This document shows, piece by piece, positions 1 to 11,018 of a DNA stretch of 64,000 nucleotides. How positions within the stretch are numbered: the stretch's first letter is position 1; every line of letters begins with the position of its first letter. The notes under the pieces are model-generated. The model saw only the letters and a list, made by a program, of their open reading frames with translations, was not told the origin of the DNA and made no database searches. Made by a program: the position numbers and the translations under genes. The stretch lies in assembly GCA_950022655.1 (NCBI GenBank), contig OX465592.1, forward strand, positions 6,728,044-6,792,043. The letters are read 5' to 3'. The stretch is from Alentia gelatinosa (lineage: Eukaryota > Annelida > Polychaeta > Phyllodocida > Polynoidae).

Positions 1-55
1 ATGATTTAGGAACTAATCGTTCAATACTGAATCGGGAGATATGCATTGGATTACA
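1..55 (+). mobile_element. Family B MITE, right-end fragment
   Basis: The window opens inside a copy of family B. The text matches the right end of the copies at 13574-13918 and 16263-16569 (a TAATCGTTC-like block, then GAATCGG, then the ATTGGG-like terminus). The rest lies outside the window. Confidence 0.6.
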
Positions 56-247
56 ACCCGATTATGATACACGCCAATGTTCCTACTCTAGATGTTTGTG
101 TAGGTTCAAAAGGTTTCTGATTGTCTATGTTTTGTGACATTATGCATTGTAGTCCATTGGGAGGTTTTAAAGACAAATGCGGGTAGGTATCGAAGCGCCC
201 CCTGGTTCTACTCAATCAACACTGGTGCTGCCATCTGGTGTCATGAA

Positions 248-533
248 AATGTAGCAGTTTCCCATAGACACCAATAGATAAGCACTTACCTTCTTCAGAT
301 GGCCTTCCCATAAAAATTAGTATGGTGACATAGTATTTTTTCTCATTTGTTCCCAACTATCATGATCCAGAATTATTTGAAGATAGAACATCAGCAATAG
401 AACATCAGTGTCATTTAGTAACAAAGTCAAAATATTGCATTTTCCCATAGACACCGATAGTTATGCGCTTATCTTTTCTGATGGCCCTCCCAAGGAAGTT
501 AGCATGGTGACATGCCAATTTTTTTTCTAATTG
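248..533. repeat. Local direct duplication, about 100 bp, offset 183 bp
   Basis: Positions 248-350 and 431-533 are diverged copies. Both contain TTTCCCATAGACACC, then GATGGCC.TCCCA, then TATGGTGACAT or CATGGTGACAT, then a T-rich tract. No terminal repeats are visible, so it is a tandem duplication of unknown origin. Confidence 0.6.
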
Positions 534-1530
534 CTGATATATATGGAGCTTATATTATCCTTATTTATTTGAAAAACTCAATAGAATTTTGAAAATTGCC
601 CAACTACCAGCATTTGTCTTTAAATGTCTAACGTAGTAGGTTGGCGCAGTACAGGGTCTACTTTCACATTCAGTATTGCATTTCCACCTTTGATATTTTC
701 TCTTGACTTTTTAATGTCGCCTCTTTAAGGTGACATTGTCCTCAATGCCTGAAGCACTCAGTTTGCATTGCGACACCAAACTACAACCATCTCCATCCAT
801 TACACAAAGAATACAGCGATAATGTCTGGAATTGCTTGTGTATCGACAGAGATCTATCACTTTTTATATGAGGCAGTATCTGCAGCAACACTCCCCATGA
901 GACATGCAGATTTGATATTGCAAAACGATGCAGATTGGGTAACAGGATTAAGATCTATCGGCAGTTGGCTTTAGGAATCGATTGTGAATCCCGAGGCTTT
1001 GAAATTAGCGATAAGCTTCTGTATTTTAGCTGGTTTTAATTGGGGATGAAGGAAGGCCAAGCATTCGAGGCATGAGCCACAAGTTCATCACGATTATTCA
1101 ATTTATCATTTTCTAGGCAGATACTCAGGAAAATCTACATAATTTTCCTTCTCTGCATCTTTTTTTACCCCCCAAAGTTCAAAATACAATTGTCACAGTT
1201 CAATTTTCCAATCTTTAACAAATCCCAGTTCAATCAGAGGAACGATTTACATGCAGACCGCATGTGGTGTTTTTTCTCTCTTATTTCGTGCGACGATCGC
1301 GATCATGATATTTTCGCTGGCACAGCGAGTTCCTGGTAACCTAAAGGTTAAAACCAAAGGTCACTTTCCCTGCCCAGGTAGCCGAGAGACATCAATCTGG
1401 GTGTAGAGGCTAAGCTAATTAGCTTCTGGCGGGAATTGTCTTCGGCTATGCACGGCTCTTACAATTAGCAGACGACAATTTCAAATAACCAAAACAGTTA
1501 GCATTTGCCTAGATTTCCAGGAACATGTTT
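534..1530. other. Unique sequence, no recognised gene
   Basis: About 1 kb without a recognised repeat or coding exon. Short frames are unremarkable. There is a small perfect palindrome AGCTAATTAGCT near 1414-1425. Confidence 0.4.
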
Positions 1531-1860
1531 TTATTACCCACCTAATATGGAGTCTCCATACTAAGCCTATGGAGACTATAGATCGCGGCTGAGTAGATTC
1601 CGGAAAGCAATATTCTCCTAGAGTACGGCCTTTTTGGCCACCTGACGGGCATTATAGGAACTATTTTATATAAACAATGCATGACACTTGCCTCGAATTT
1701 CTAATTATTTATAAGATTTTTTCCGAATAATTAGTCGAAAGGTGAGTAATAAATACAACATTACCATGATTTCGATCTGTGTGGCCGTATTCTTCGCTAT
1801 CACTCGGAGTATTACTGTGCGTCAACTACTATACCCTAGTTAATACCACTACTATTATAT
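1531..1860 (+). mobile_element. Family H hairpin MITE (subtype CCACCTAATA), copy 1
   Basis: The left end reads TTATTACCCACCTAATATGG and is followed by GAGTCTCCATA. A reverse-complement copy ends at about 18257. The right half carries ATTACCATGATTTCGATCTG and the hairpin core CTATCACTCGGAGTATTACT. No open reading frame is present, so this is a non-autonomous foldback element. The right boundary is uncertain. Confidence 0.55.
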
Positions 1861-1940
1861 TACATCGTAATTATTTGGATTACCATGGAGGTATGATATG
1901 AAGACGTCACTGTGGATATTGTGGAAAGCACCAGCGTTCT

Positions 1941-2842
1941 ACAGAGCTGAAAATGGTACTGCAGCGGCGTATTTAGCAGAGTGTGTTTCTGGAGCCTTGT
2001 AGTGTAGTGGAAAGGTTAACCCTTTACTTGCGAGGGTCTGTGGCAGACTCATGTTGGTTGGGACGGGTACCAGGGATAGAGATAATGCTAATGGGCGAGC
2101 CAATTGTCTCCAATCCCACATCAGATTAATTCTATCATTTGTTTTCCCTAATAATGTTAAATATGATATCATAAGTATTTTCTCTGCAAATTCCATGAAT
2201 ATTGATCCATTATTTCTTGATAAAACAATAACATCATAAATATTATAAATGGTGCCTTGTGGCCTGCATTGGGGAATGCCTTAAGGCGTCATTCGGCCTA
2301 CACTAGGAAATGCCTCAACGCATCATTTGCCTTACACATGGAATCAAGGCATCACTTGCCCTATGATAGGAAATGCCTCAAGGCATTATTCGCCTTATGA
2401 TAGTTAATGCCTCAAGACATTATTTGCCTTATGATAGGGAATACCTCAAGGCATTATTTGCCTTATGATATGGAATGCCTCAAGGCATTATTCCCCCTAT
2501 GATAGGGAATGCCTCAGGGCATTATTCACCCTATGATAGGAATGCCTCAGGGCATTATTCGCCCTGTTAATTTATAGGGAATGCCTCAAGGCATTATTCA
2601 CCCTATGATAGGGAATGCCTCAAGGCATCACTCGCCCTGAATAGGTTAATCATTCCAATCTAAAACACAAAAAGGATCTCCGCCCAGAACGTACACATAT
2701 ACATCAGTTAAAAAACAATATGTCGTATTTATATAATCTAATAAACACTGAATTCATTCAGTACTACAGGGGTGAAAATGGTACTGCAGCGGCATATTTT
2801 TGGGTGTGTATTTGGTGCTATGCAGCGTAGTGAAAGGGTTAA
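1941..2842. repeat. Direct repeats (1941-2020 and 2764-2842) flanking a satellite
   Basis: Two roughly 78-bp copies share GAAAATGGTACTGCAGCGGC and a following AGTGAAAGGGTTAA-like segment. They bracket the 34-bp satellite. A second duplication, 2644-2690 against 2836-2885 (CCAATCTAAAA.ACAAAAAGG), overlaps the right flank, so the locus grew by stepwise local duplication. Confidence 0.65.
2270..2644. repeat. 34-bp palindromic satellite, about 11 units
   Basis: The unit is close to AATGCCTCAAGGCATT followed by ATTCGCCCTATGATAGGG. Each unit contains a near-perfect inverted repeat, AATGCCT/AGGCATT, so a single strand could form a row of hairpins. One unit at about 2565 carries a short insertion (GTTAATTTATA). 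Units differ by a few bases each. Confidence 0.9.
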
Positions 2843-2886
2843 TCAATCCAATCTAAAAGACAAAAAGGATCTTCGCCCGGATGACA

Positions 2887-3320
2887 GTGCGAACAAACAG
2901 GATATTGCCTGCTCCTACTCGCTGAGAGCCGGGACTCCACTCAAAACACACCGCTTTGATTTTCTACCATTGGCGATGGCACAGGCCCGACCTCTCGTAA
3001 ATTAATCCCGATTTGATCACGTGGGTAATTGAAATCGGTTTAAAAAAAACAGAGAAAGGCGGATGGATACTGACTCCCGGAAACCAGGGAGCGGCTTGTG
3101 CGCACGCATGCCTGGGCTGGATGCTGCCCTTTGACTTCCTCCCCGGGGACTGCATGCATAGCCACGCCTTAATGTCTCCGCATGTCCCTAAGCAACGGGA
3201 AGCGTATTTTAACCTTTGGTGCAGGTCGTGGCATTCTGGTGATGTATCCCCGATAGGGCCCGGTAGAGGGGGCTGGTGGCGGGGTCGTTGTATCGGGTAC
3301 AGAGAACACGGAGCCTTTAA
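2887..3320. other. Unique sequence, moderately GC-rich, no supported gene
   Basis: A 103-codon frame covers 3013-3324 on the plus strand. Its composition (many W, G, H, C) and lack of family resemblance do not support coding. Nothing else was recognised. Confidence 0.4.
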
Positions 3321-3459
3321 CTGAAGCCATTCCGTGATTTTTACATAACAGAAGCCATTCCGTGATTTTTACATAACTGAAGCCATTCAGTGATTTTTAC
3401 ATAACTGAAGCCATTCCGTGATTTTTACATAACAGAAGCCATTCCGTGATTTTTACATA
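3321..3459. repeat. 28-bp minisatellite, 5 units
   Basis: Five head-to-tail copies of CTGAAGCCATTCCGTGATTT plus TTACATAA. Variation is limited to CTG/CAG at the start and one CCG to CAG change, so the array is young. Confidence 0.95.
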
Positions 3460-3480
3460 TTCTCAGTCAGGACTGTTTAA

Positions 3481-3768
3481 AGGTGGGTAATAGAGTAATA
3501 AGAGCAATCGTGGTTACTGAGCCCGAAGGGATGCCATCATTTTATGAGTTGACGCGTAGTAATATCCGAGTGTATGCGAGGATATTGCTCCGAGGAGCAT
3601 ACAAACGCTTTTATCTGAAACCAGTCAATACTGTGTGTTTATTCACTTACTGAGTCATCGATTCATAGCCATTCACTACGTCTCAGTGAGCCCGAATATT
3701 ATTTATACTGCACCTTTAGCATCAGGTAGTGCTTCATAGACATTCAACCACAGGTATATAATAATAAC
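3481..3768 (+). mobile_element. Family K MITE carrying a family H hairpin, copy 1
   Basis: The left part has CGTGGTTACTGAGCCCGAAG. The right part has CAGTGAGCCCGAATATTATT and a CTGCACC block. Both recur at 61189-61512, and the right part recurs at 18690-18866. The interior 3548-3620 is a hairpin module whose core is TAATATCCGAGTGTATGCGA followed by GGATATT; it matches the core at about 29785-29815. Confidence 0.65.
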
Positions 3769-4140
3769 AAGGAGTTGCATGGAGATCTGTACCTGTTGAA
3801 AATACGCTATGAGATCTAGTTGTGGAGTAATCTCGCGAGGCTAAGTATAGAGAAAGACGCTTACTTAATGGAATGCTATTCCAGCACTGACTGACTTTTC
3901 GAGGAACTCAAATATTCGGTGGCGTTTTCGTCGGCCAATGGACGATGGCTTTGCCGTGTCATGTTTATCATATCTGATGAGACTTCTTGGAATATAAAAC
4001 TTCCTTGTTCAGATCGCTCGTCCTGTTTACACGCGGTCACATCCTGGTCCTGTCCCACTCCCACATACACACGGCATAGGTTAGTTTTACCATATTATCA
4101 AAAATTAAAAATTTAATTAGAAGGATAGCCTTTTAAATTC
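3769..4140. other. Unique sequence, nothing recognised
   Basis: No repeat or gene signal identified. Short frames on both strands overlap and none looks coding. Confidence 0.35.
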
Positions 4141-4143
4141 TAA

Positions 4144-4374
4144 AGCACGATTCACAGGATGGGATTCATGTACCTCAAAGGATTTTTTTCTGAGACACAT
4201 CCTGCGGGGATTCTGTTCCGAACACAATTTCTTCCTCTAAATTGTAGGGTTCCACTTCCCTGAGACATGTTTTGTCCCTGCAATTAATCGCGACATTTAC
4301 TTAGAAAAAGGAACAGAATCTCATGACATTTTGAACCCTGTTAGGTACTTAAATCTCATCGTGTGAATTCCACT
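4144..4374 (+). mobile_element. Family F MITE, 231 bp, TAA duplication
   Basis: Terminal inverted repeats: AGCACGATTCACAGGATGGG at the left and GTGTGAATTCCACT at the right. TAA flanks both sides (4141-4143 and 4375-4377), the 3-bp duplication expected of PIF/Harbinger-type transposition. The interior includes CTGAGACA blocks typical of the family. No coding capacity. Confidence 0.8.
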
Positions 4375-4380
4375 TAAGCT

Positions 4381-4574
4381 TACAACATTATCGTTAGGAA
4401 AACTGGCGTTAAACTGTTGAATCTACTTAAGGTCGCTATATTCCTCTGGTATGTATTGGTGATTGCTCACCCTCAATGGTCAATGGGACATGAACAAAGA
4501 ACGCCAAATGGCCTGATCCGAGGTCATAATCGGTAGATGTAGACGCTATATAGCAAATAAATCGATCAGCAGCT
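4381..4574. other. Unique spacer
   Basis: Short spacer between a family F element and the 72-bp satellite. Nothing recognised. Confidence 0.3.
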
Positions 4575-5360
4575 CACGACTGCAGATCGGTACCGAATGA
4601 TCAGCCATACAGAGATTACGATACGAATGTAGTATGGATGTTTATTACCGTCTGCAGATCGGTGTTGAATAATCGGCCATACAGAGATTACAATACAAAT
4701 GTAATATGAATGTTAATTACGGACTGCAGATCGGTGCTAAATAATCGGCAATACAGAGATTACGATACAAATGTAATATGGATGTTTATTACCGACTGCA
4801 GATCGGTGCCAAAAAATGGGCAATATAGAGAATACGATACGATTGTAATATGGATGTTAATCACTGACTGCGGATCAGTGCTGAATAATCGGCCATACAG
4901 AGATTACAATACGATTGTAATACGGATGTTTATCACTGACTGCAGATCGGTACCGAATGATCAGCCATACAGAGAGTATGATATGAATGTAATATGGATG
5001 TTTATTACTGACTGTAGATCGGTGTTGAATAATCGGCCATACAGAGATTACAATACAAATGTAATATGGATGTTAATTACGGACTGCAGATCGGTGCTAA
5101 ATAATCGGCAATACAGAGATTATGATACAAATGTAATATGGATGTTTATTACCGACTGCAGATCGGTGCCAAAAAATGGGCAATATAGAGAATACGATAC
5201 GATTGTAATATGGATGTTAATCACTGACTGCAGATCGGTGCTAAATAATCGGCCTTTCAGAGATTACGATACGAATGTAATATGGATGTTTATTACGGAC
5301 TGCAGATCGGTGCCAAATAATCGGCCATACAGAGATTATGTTACGAATGTAATGTGGATG
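4575..5360 (+). repeat. 72-bp satellite with a 360-bp higher-order period
   Basis: About eleven 72-bp units with the core GACTGCAGATCGGTGCCAAA. Because 72 is divisible by 3, a frame stays open from 4710 to 5456 (about nine 24-residue repeats). Units at 4710 and 5070 match, as do the next two pairs, giving a five-unit 360-bp higher-order repeat. A 30-bp block (5298-5327) is identical to 52737-52766 inside a family A MITE end, so the unit appears MITE-derived. I regard the frame as a by-product of the repeat. Confidence 0.9.
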
Positions 5361-5935
5361 TCTCTCAGCCTCAGTAGAGGCCCTGCTGATAAGTCCATCA
5401 AACCTACTCCCCGCACCAAGCTACACGTAATTCCCGCCCTAATTCAAAGCCTCTAATGAGAAAAGCTAAAACATAGTCGGTTCGCATGGAAAATAGGAAT
5501 TTCACCAAATCGCGTGGCCTAGACACAGCATGAAAATGTCAGTGTCGGCGGCGGCGGCGGCGGTTGTGTCTAAGGAGTGGCATCTGATAAAGTGCCCGCT
5601 TACACGGGGTTCTAAGTTTCCTCCGGGCCGATATTGAAGTATTATATACCGATATGTAGGGGACGCAAAGGGGATGGTAAATCTGAAATCGGTTTCCCAA
5701 TATCTTGATTGGATCCGAAGTTATTCAATTTTGAATCACATTTGTATTTTCCATGAACACACTCACACACACTCGTAAAATAACACAGATTGATCTATTT
5801 TTGTTAGGCTGTCCGTCATTTGTAACCAATGCAAGGAAATCCTGGGTTCCCTGGTATGATGGTTGGCGTAAAAATGTATCGCTAAAAGCCGTATGTTATG
5901 CTTCGATGCGGCTACGCGATTGCGATACGATCAGC
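5361..5935. other. Unique sequence with a short CGG repeat
   Basis: Contains a (CGG)6 trinucleotide run at 5546-5563. No gene or transposon end recognised in the rest. Confidence 0.4.
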
Positions 5936-6200
5936 TAAATATGGCACTGATATGGTCTACGATTCACCTCCCGATAGAAAATAAAAATCGCATTGGAAGG
6001 TCACCTAATAGCGGGGCAGTTGACAACGTTTCTACGATTAGATACCGAAAAAAAACCCCATTAAGATGCATGGTGGATTGGCATGTCTAGACATTTGTCT
6101 ACGATTTTCCACCTTCCCGAAATGTCTCCGATATTTGCTTTTTGCATCGTTGCCATATCGGTAGGTCTAAATTTCTATCGTAGTAGGTGGATGCCAGGCC
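5936..6200 (+). mobile_element. Family C MITE, left end eroded
   Basis: Aligns along its length with 63324-63605: ATGGCACTGATATGGTCTAC, a GGGGCAGTTGA block, CATGGTGGATTGGCATGTCT, and the right end TAGTAGGTGGATGCCAGGCC. The first roughly 15 bp of the left terminus are missing. The right flank is TTA, shared with the next element. Confidence 0.75.
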
Positions 6201-6203
6201 TTA

Positions 6204-6360
6204 AGCGCCAGATCCACTAAGGCGACCAAGCGATTGCATCTGCGATCCATGCGACTGTGCGAATCCCATTTGAATATCATCGCAAGGCATTCGCATGTCC
6301 ATGCGAACGTCTCAGATTGCTATTCTGAGAATAGCCTCTAAGATCCCCAAAGGTATCGCA
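6204..6360 (+). mobile_element. Family D MITE, left-end fragment
   Basis: Starts at TTA (6201-6203) with AGCGCCAGATCCACTAAGGC and continues with the CCATGCGA-rich text typical of family D at 7741-8895. No right terminus is visible. It abuts the right end of a family C element. Confidence 0.6.
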
Positions 6361-6640
6361 AACGTCAAACAACGGTCCCCTGCGGGTTTCCATGTATCCC
6401 TCCATTATCCCTGGTTAAATACAACCCACAATGTTTAATTACATCAGTGACTATCTGGCTTCCCCACTCCCCACTAACCTCCACCCCAACATGTCCACGC
6501 ATATTCCACCTATCAATCATGCCAGGCTTAGTCATTCCTAATTGCAAGGAGGGAGGTTGGTGTAATATGTCCAGGGCAAGGCAGGTGATGGTGGGGTGGG
6601 GGTGATTCTTGATAGCCGACCGAGAGAGGGGTATTACCCT
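6361..6640. other. Unique sequence
   Basis: No gene or repeat recognised. Confidence 0.3.
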
Positions 6641-6760
6641 TATCTATTAACCACCTAATACGGAGTCTCCGTAGGAATAGCACTGGGTGTGAGTATTTTG
6701 CCACCAGGAGATTACTGAGGCCCGTAACCTCCTGACTCTAGAATCAGGAGATTACTGGAA
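6641..6760 (+). mobile_element. Family H MITE, left-end fragment
   Basis: CCACCTAATACGGAGTCTCC matches the terminus at 1538 and the reverse complement at about 18250. It is followed by CCAGGAGATTACTGAGG and GAATCAGGAGATTACTGG, repeats that form a degenerate hairpin. Confidence 0.5.
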
Positions 6761-7150
6761 ATAGTCCCCAAAACGTCAACGGACCCCTAGCGAGCAAAAT
6801 ACGAACTAATACATGGAGTGACAGCAGCAGACAATCACACAACGTCACAAACATTGCAAACTACAGAATAGTTCAAGTTAAGTGAAATAATCATTCACAG
6901 TGACTCCCAAACTCCATAATCTGTCAGATTACAGTTTTCAACGAGTTCCTACCTTGTTTTGTCCTATATTTTAGCGTATAATCCATCCTCTGATGACAGT
7001 ATGAAACCAACATGGTGAAGTGATGCAAATAAACTGCCACCTCATGGGCAATTTAGGAACGATATTTCTATCAACGATAGAAGGCACATCGGTCAAGTTT
7101 CAGAAGAGCATCGTAATTATTAGCAAGGAACGATGGTTAACAAATACAAT
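6761..7150. other. Unique sequence
   Basis: No recognised element. AT-rich, no plausible exon. Confidence 0.3.
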
Positions 7151-7293
7151 ATAAACTGGTTTCAGATAAAAGCGACCGTAATCTCTTCAGACTAGACTCT
7201 TCGTAATCACCTCACTATCGCTCGGAGATTACTACGCGTCTTGTCCTCGGAGATTACTGCCGCTTGTATCTGAACCCAGTTAATATTGTGTAT
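7151..7293. mobile_element. Family H nested hairpin element
   Basis: Outer arms: CTGGTTTCAGATAAAAGCG on the left, CGCTTGTATCTGAACCCAG on the right. The inner stem is GTAATC/GATTAC with apex ACCTCACTATCGCTCGGA. The same outer arms occur at 29728-29872 and, decayed, at 52983-53096. No coding capacity. Confidence 0.7.
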
Positions 7294-7737
7294 AAAGATG
7301 GGATTTACAGCGGCAGCGTATACTTTACTAAAAAAATTAAAAACCTATCGCCCACTGGAGGGTCTGATTACAGCGTCATTTAGAAATTGATCTTTAAATA
7401 CCGATGCGGAAAGATGATTATATTAATAGACGACGTCTAGGGATATATATCGTATATTGCATGCTAGCATCAAGTGTCATAAAAAACAGTGGAGGGGGTA
7501 AGGCCTGCTCTTTCTATGACGTCAATGGTATTTATCAAATTAGACCGCCGCTGGGGAACTATAGCCGCCTTTAGTGCTGTCAATACGTCTCTTTGAAAAG
7601 GCACTAGAAAGAGCAAAATGCCATCGAGCACACGCCATTCACATTGGACCTTTTAAGTGCGGCGGCACGGCATGATAATATTCATGCTAGAAATGCTTTC
7701 CAGTCAGCCAAACGGAATTCAGGGTATGAAGACTGAC
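7294..7737. other. Unique sequence with a weak inverted repeat
   Basis: GCTCTTTCTA near 7508 pairs with TAGAAAGAGC near 7606, about 90 bp apart. This could be a decayed foldback. One TGACGTCA palindrome lies at 7517-7524. No gene seen. Confidence 0.35.
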
Positions 7738-7740
7738 TTA

Positions 7741-8895
7741 AGCGCCGAATCCACTGAGGCGACAGATTTTTCATGCGAGTTTATGTGCGATCCATGCGAC
7801 TATATGGTTGGGCGAATCCCATGCGAAATTATTTAATGCTTTAAATATTTTTGCAAGGCCATCGCATGGCCATGCGAATTCACATGAGCCATGCGAGGAC
7901 CAAGAGAATTCCATGCGACTGCCTGATCCACTGGAACGATTTTTCATGTGAATTTCATGTGACAGAGCGAACTCTGTGCAAATGTCTGCGAATGTCAGAG
8001 ACCGCTAATTCGCATGAAATATCGCCTCAGTGGATTTGGCACTTCAAATGCCAAATCCACTTAGGCGACAGAATTTTTATGTGAATCCATGTGCGACCCC
8101 ATGCAAATGTGTGACAATGTGACTGCCATGCGAACGCCATGCGAACGCCAGATTGACTACAACGATTTTTGAGATCCACTAAAGCAAATGTCATGCGACT
8201 GAGTGTTGCGATGGCCATGCAAATGCCATGCAACGCCAGATCAACTACAGTAAATGCTAAGCAATTTTAATGCGACTGAATTCGGGCTTCGGGAATGCAA
8301 ATAAAAAAGTTTGTCCCCCTTGAAATAAATAATAAAAACGATTGCCCTGCTGCTGGCGGTATTATGAAAAAGATGATGTGGCTATGTGCGACTATGTGGG
8401 ACTGCGTGAAAATATCAAAAGTTTTGATATCATCGCATGCTGGTCGCATGGCCATGTGAATTTGCATGAGCCATGCAACTCCCAAGCGACCACTATGCGA
8501 CCATCTGATCCACTGAAACAAATTTTCATGCGAATTTTCATGCGACCTCCATGCGAACATGTGCGAGTGCAAATCCGCAAGAAATTCACCTCAGTGGATT
8601 TGGCACTTGAAGCTCCGAATCTACTAAGGCGATTTTCCATGTGAATTAGCGGTCGCCGACATTCGCAGAGAGTTCACTCAGTCTCATGAAATTCACATGA
8701 AAAATCGCTTCAGGCAGTCGCATGGAATTCACTTGGTGCTCGCACGGCTAATGCAAATTCGCATGGCCATGTGATAGCCTTGCAAAAATATTAAAAGTAT
8801 TAAATGATTTCGCATGGGATCCAGACGGTCGCATAGTCGCATGGATCGCACACGAATTCGCATGAAAATTCCGTCGCCTCAGTGGATTTGATGCT
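7741..8895. mobile_element. Family D MITE cluster, three chained units
   Basis: Begins at TTA (7738-7740) with AGCGCCGAATCCACTGAGGC and ends with GCCTCAGTGGATTTGATGCT. Internal end-to-end junctions at about 8027-8066 and 8590-8635 place a CCTCAGTGGATTTGGCACTT end next to a CCAAATCCACTTAGG-like start, giving units of about 300, 560 and 285 bp. The interior is rich in CATGCGAA/TTCGCATG words, so it is itself highly self-complementary. Confidence 0.75.
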
Positions 8896-9711
8896 TATGT
8901 TACATGTCTCTGTTTCATGTCGCATGGGGACCACGTCTGATATGCCTCCTTAAAGATTAAGCCCCAAGATTCCTCCCCCACCCACTGCCAATCAATGGCC
9001 CCCTTTTGATTTGCGAGGTAGCGCCAATTTGTGCCCGACCTGTTCTCCAATTAGACCTCCGCGTGCGCGCTCCTAATTTCCCCTCCGTGACGTCACTGAT
9101 GACGCATCGATCTCGCGAGTTCCCGTGTGTCTGGTGCGGGATTTGGAGTCAGCCAATCACGGTCGCCGAGACAGCCGGGCCTTGGCAGGCGGGAGGGCGT
9201 GTTTGGAATATGTTCCTCTCCTTGCTAGATATCGACTGGAGCAAGGGCTAAAGAAACATTGGGTGCTATTGCTGAGTGTATTGAGACTTTCAGCGTAGAT
9301 GTATTACAACGGGAAGGTTCGTCTGGCAGACATGGTGTTAGCACGTACACTAGTGTTTTTTTTCTATCAAGACTTCAGCGATATGACGTACATTTTTCAT
9401 ATTGTTAATTTCCGTTGTTTCGATCGTTCATCTACCATTCCATCTGTTACAGCATAACGGTGATAGGCTTCATCACGTGCCCATTTCAATACCCTTTCTT
9501 TTTTAGTGCTCAATCTAACTCTTTTTAAAAAAAATTGTATTGATCAAGATGTAATGTAATCCAGACAAGCTGATTAAATTAAAAGTGAATTTATTTGGGG
9601 TAATTATATATCGAGATCAGGGGGGGAATTTGAATTAATTATTTGCAAAGTTTCGTCTACATTCAGTAGACTTCTTCAGCAATGTATTAAGGGAAAATTC
9701 TGTTGATATAT
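8896..9711. other. Spacer, partly promoter-like
   Basis: Apart from the CpG-rich segment at 9040-9200, nothing was recognised. The stretch 9480-9700 is AT-rich with no element ends. Confidence 0.35.
9040..9200. promoter_or_regulatory. CpG-rich, promoter-like segment
   Basis: Contains the CRE palindrome TGACGTCA (9088-9095), then TGACGCATC, the TCTCGCGAG motif found in many animal promoters, and a CCAAT box (AGCCAATCAC). The motifs are seen directly; promoter activity is inference. No convincing downstream frame exists here (81 codons at 9006-9251 are not supported). Confidence 0.3.
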
Positions 9712-9965
9712 GGAGACATGGTTAGTGTGACTGAATGAAAGCTGTTCCGAGTTCTTTCTTGCGGAAATATTTACCGAGTTCGAATAACAAGGTGACTATT
9801 TCCAACCATAACAATTAGGAACAGATGTAATTCAATCACACTCACAATGTCTCCTTATTATTATGTACTTGGAAATGATTAAAAGTGCCATTCTAAAACT
9901 CACTAAATAACAGTGGTCACGTGGTACAGAGGGACGTATGAATATTGTTTCGTCGCTCAGTGACT
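9712..9965. mobile_element. Family L dispersed element, copy 1
   Basis: A hairpin part runs from GGAGACATGGTTAGTGTGAC to CAATCACACTCACAATGTCT with TTCCGAG/GGAACAG inner arms. It is followed by AAAACTCACTAAATAACAGT and GTGGTACAGAGGGACGTATG. The reverse complement of the whole arrangement occurs at 49380-49631. Confidence 0.65.
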
Positions 9966-10120
9966 GTACTCATGGTTAGTAAAAGTGAGACCTTTGCTCA
10001 TAGAATCACACTTTAAGGAAATTACGGGCCTCCGAAATCTCCAGCTTGAAAATTTTTATATTGATAAACGGCTGTATACTTCAATTTCTTGTCGTATACT
10101 CACTTTATGTTTGCTACAAT

Positions 10121-10382
10121 ATATGGCGTATATAATTATATTAGTGTTATTATCATATAGATATATATTTCTGAGACACAGGGTCATGAATATTCATTAG
10201 ATCACATGATCTCTACATGTTTATTCGCGGGCTTTTCACATGCTCAGCATCCGCCATTGTGTACGTTCATCTCTCATTCACTCTGGAAAGTTTTTCTAAT
10301 TCATTGTTTAAATTTTGTTGAATTATTAATAAAATGGCTGCCGATTTATTATTTGTCCTGAAACAGCCAGAGTGGCAGTCCC
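10121..10382 (+). repeat. Family N dispersed repeat, copy 1
   Basis: Shares with 59936-60222 the blocks TATAATTATATTA, TCATGAATATTCATTAG, TCACATG, CGGGCTTTTC (CGTGGGCTTTC in the other), GCCATT, TTAATAAAA and AGAGTGGCA. Divergence is roughly a quarter of positions by eye. It contains an AATAAA word. It could be the 3' end of an old retroposon; class unknown. Confidence 0.6.
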
Positions 10383-10423
10383 TTTGCTTCTCATACTTGA
10401 TACATAGCATGGACTATGAATAA

Positions 10424-10705
10424 GGCCTGGCGTCCACCAACTACGATTAACATTTAGACCTACTGATATGGCACCGACACAAAAACCAAGTATCGGAGAC
10501 ATATGGGGAAGGTGCAAAATCGTAGACAAATATCTAGACATGCCAATCCACCACGCATTGTATGGGGTTTTAATCGGTGTCTAATCGCAGAAACGTGGTC
10601 AACTGCCCCGATATTAGGTAAACTTCCGATGCGATTTTGATTTTTTATCTGGATGTGCATCGTAGACCAAATCGGAGCCATATCGTAGTAGGTGGACGCC
10701 GGACC
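10424..10705 (-). mobile_element. Family C MITE, complete, 282 bp, TAA duplication
   Basis: Terminal repeats GGCCTGGCGTCCACC and GGTGGACGCCGGACC. Flanked by TAA at 10421-10423 and 10706-10708. It is the reverse complement of the copy at 63324-63605 and has the same 282-bp length. The TWA duplication supports a PIF/Harbinger-type origin. No coding capacity. Confidence 0.85.
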
Positions 10706-10708
10706 TAA

Positions 10709-11016
10709 CCTGATATGAAAATCCCAGTTCAATGTAAACATTACTGAGTCTAGACTGTTTCTCTTGGCGCATTAAGCCTGCTTCCATTAGCCCTGTTTGC
10801 GGTGATCGATATTGCCCACCTGAGGGCAGCGAGTGGTGTAGCACTTAGGTGAGTAGGGGCCTGAGTACTAATTATGCAAATAAACACCGACCCTGGCGGC
10901 ATATTGTGTCTACTGCGCATAACATTGGTCGGTAATGCGCCTTTATTGCGTTCTGCTGTGATCTGAGGGTGTGGACTCAGGGTGAGTGAACCCCTCTTAT
11001 AAGATCTCATACTCTC
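10709..11016. other. Unique spacer
   Basis: No recognised element or gene between the family C and family A copies. Confidence 0.3.
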
Positions 11017-11018
11017 TA

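Noticed and set aside
4710..5456. 248-residue repeat protein gene
   Set aside because: The frame follows from a 72-bp tandem repeat (multiple of 3) derived from a MITE end. No start context, splice sites or flanking exons support expression.
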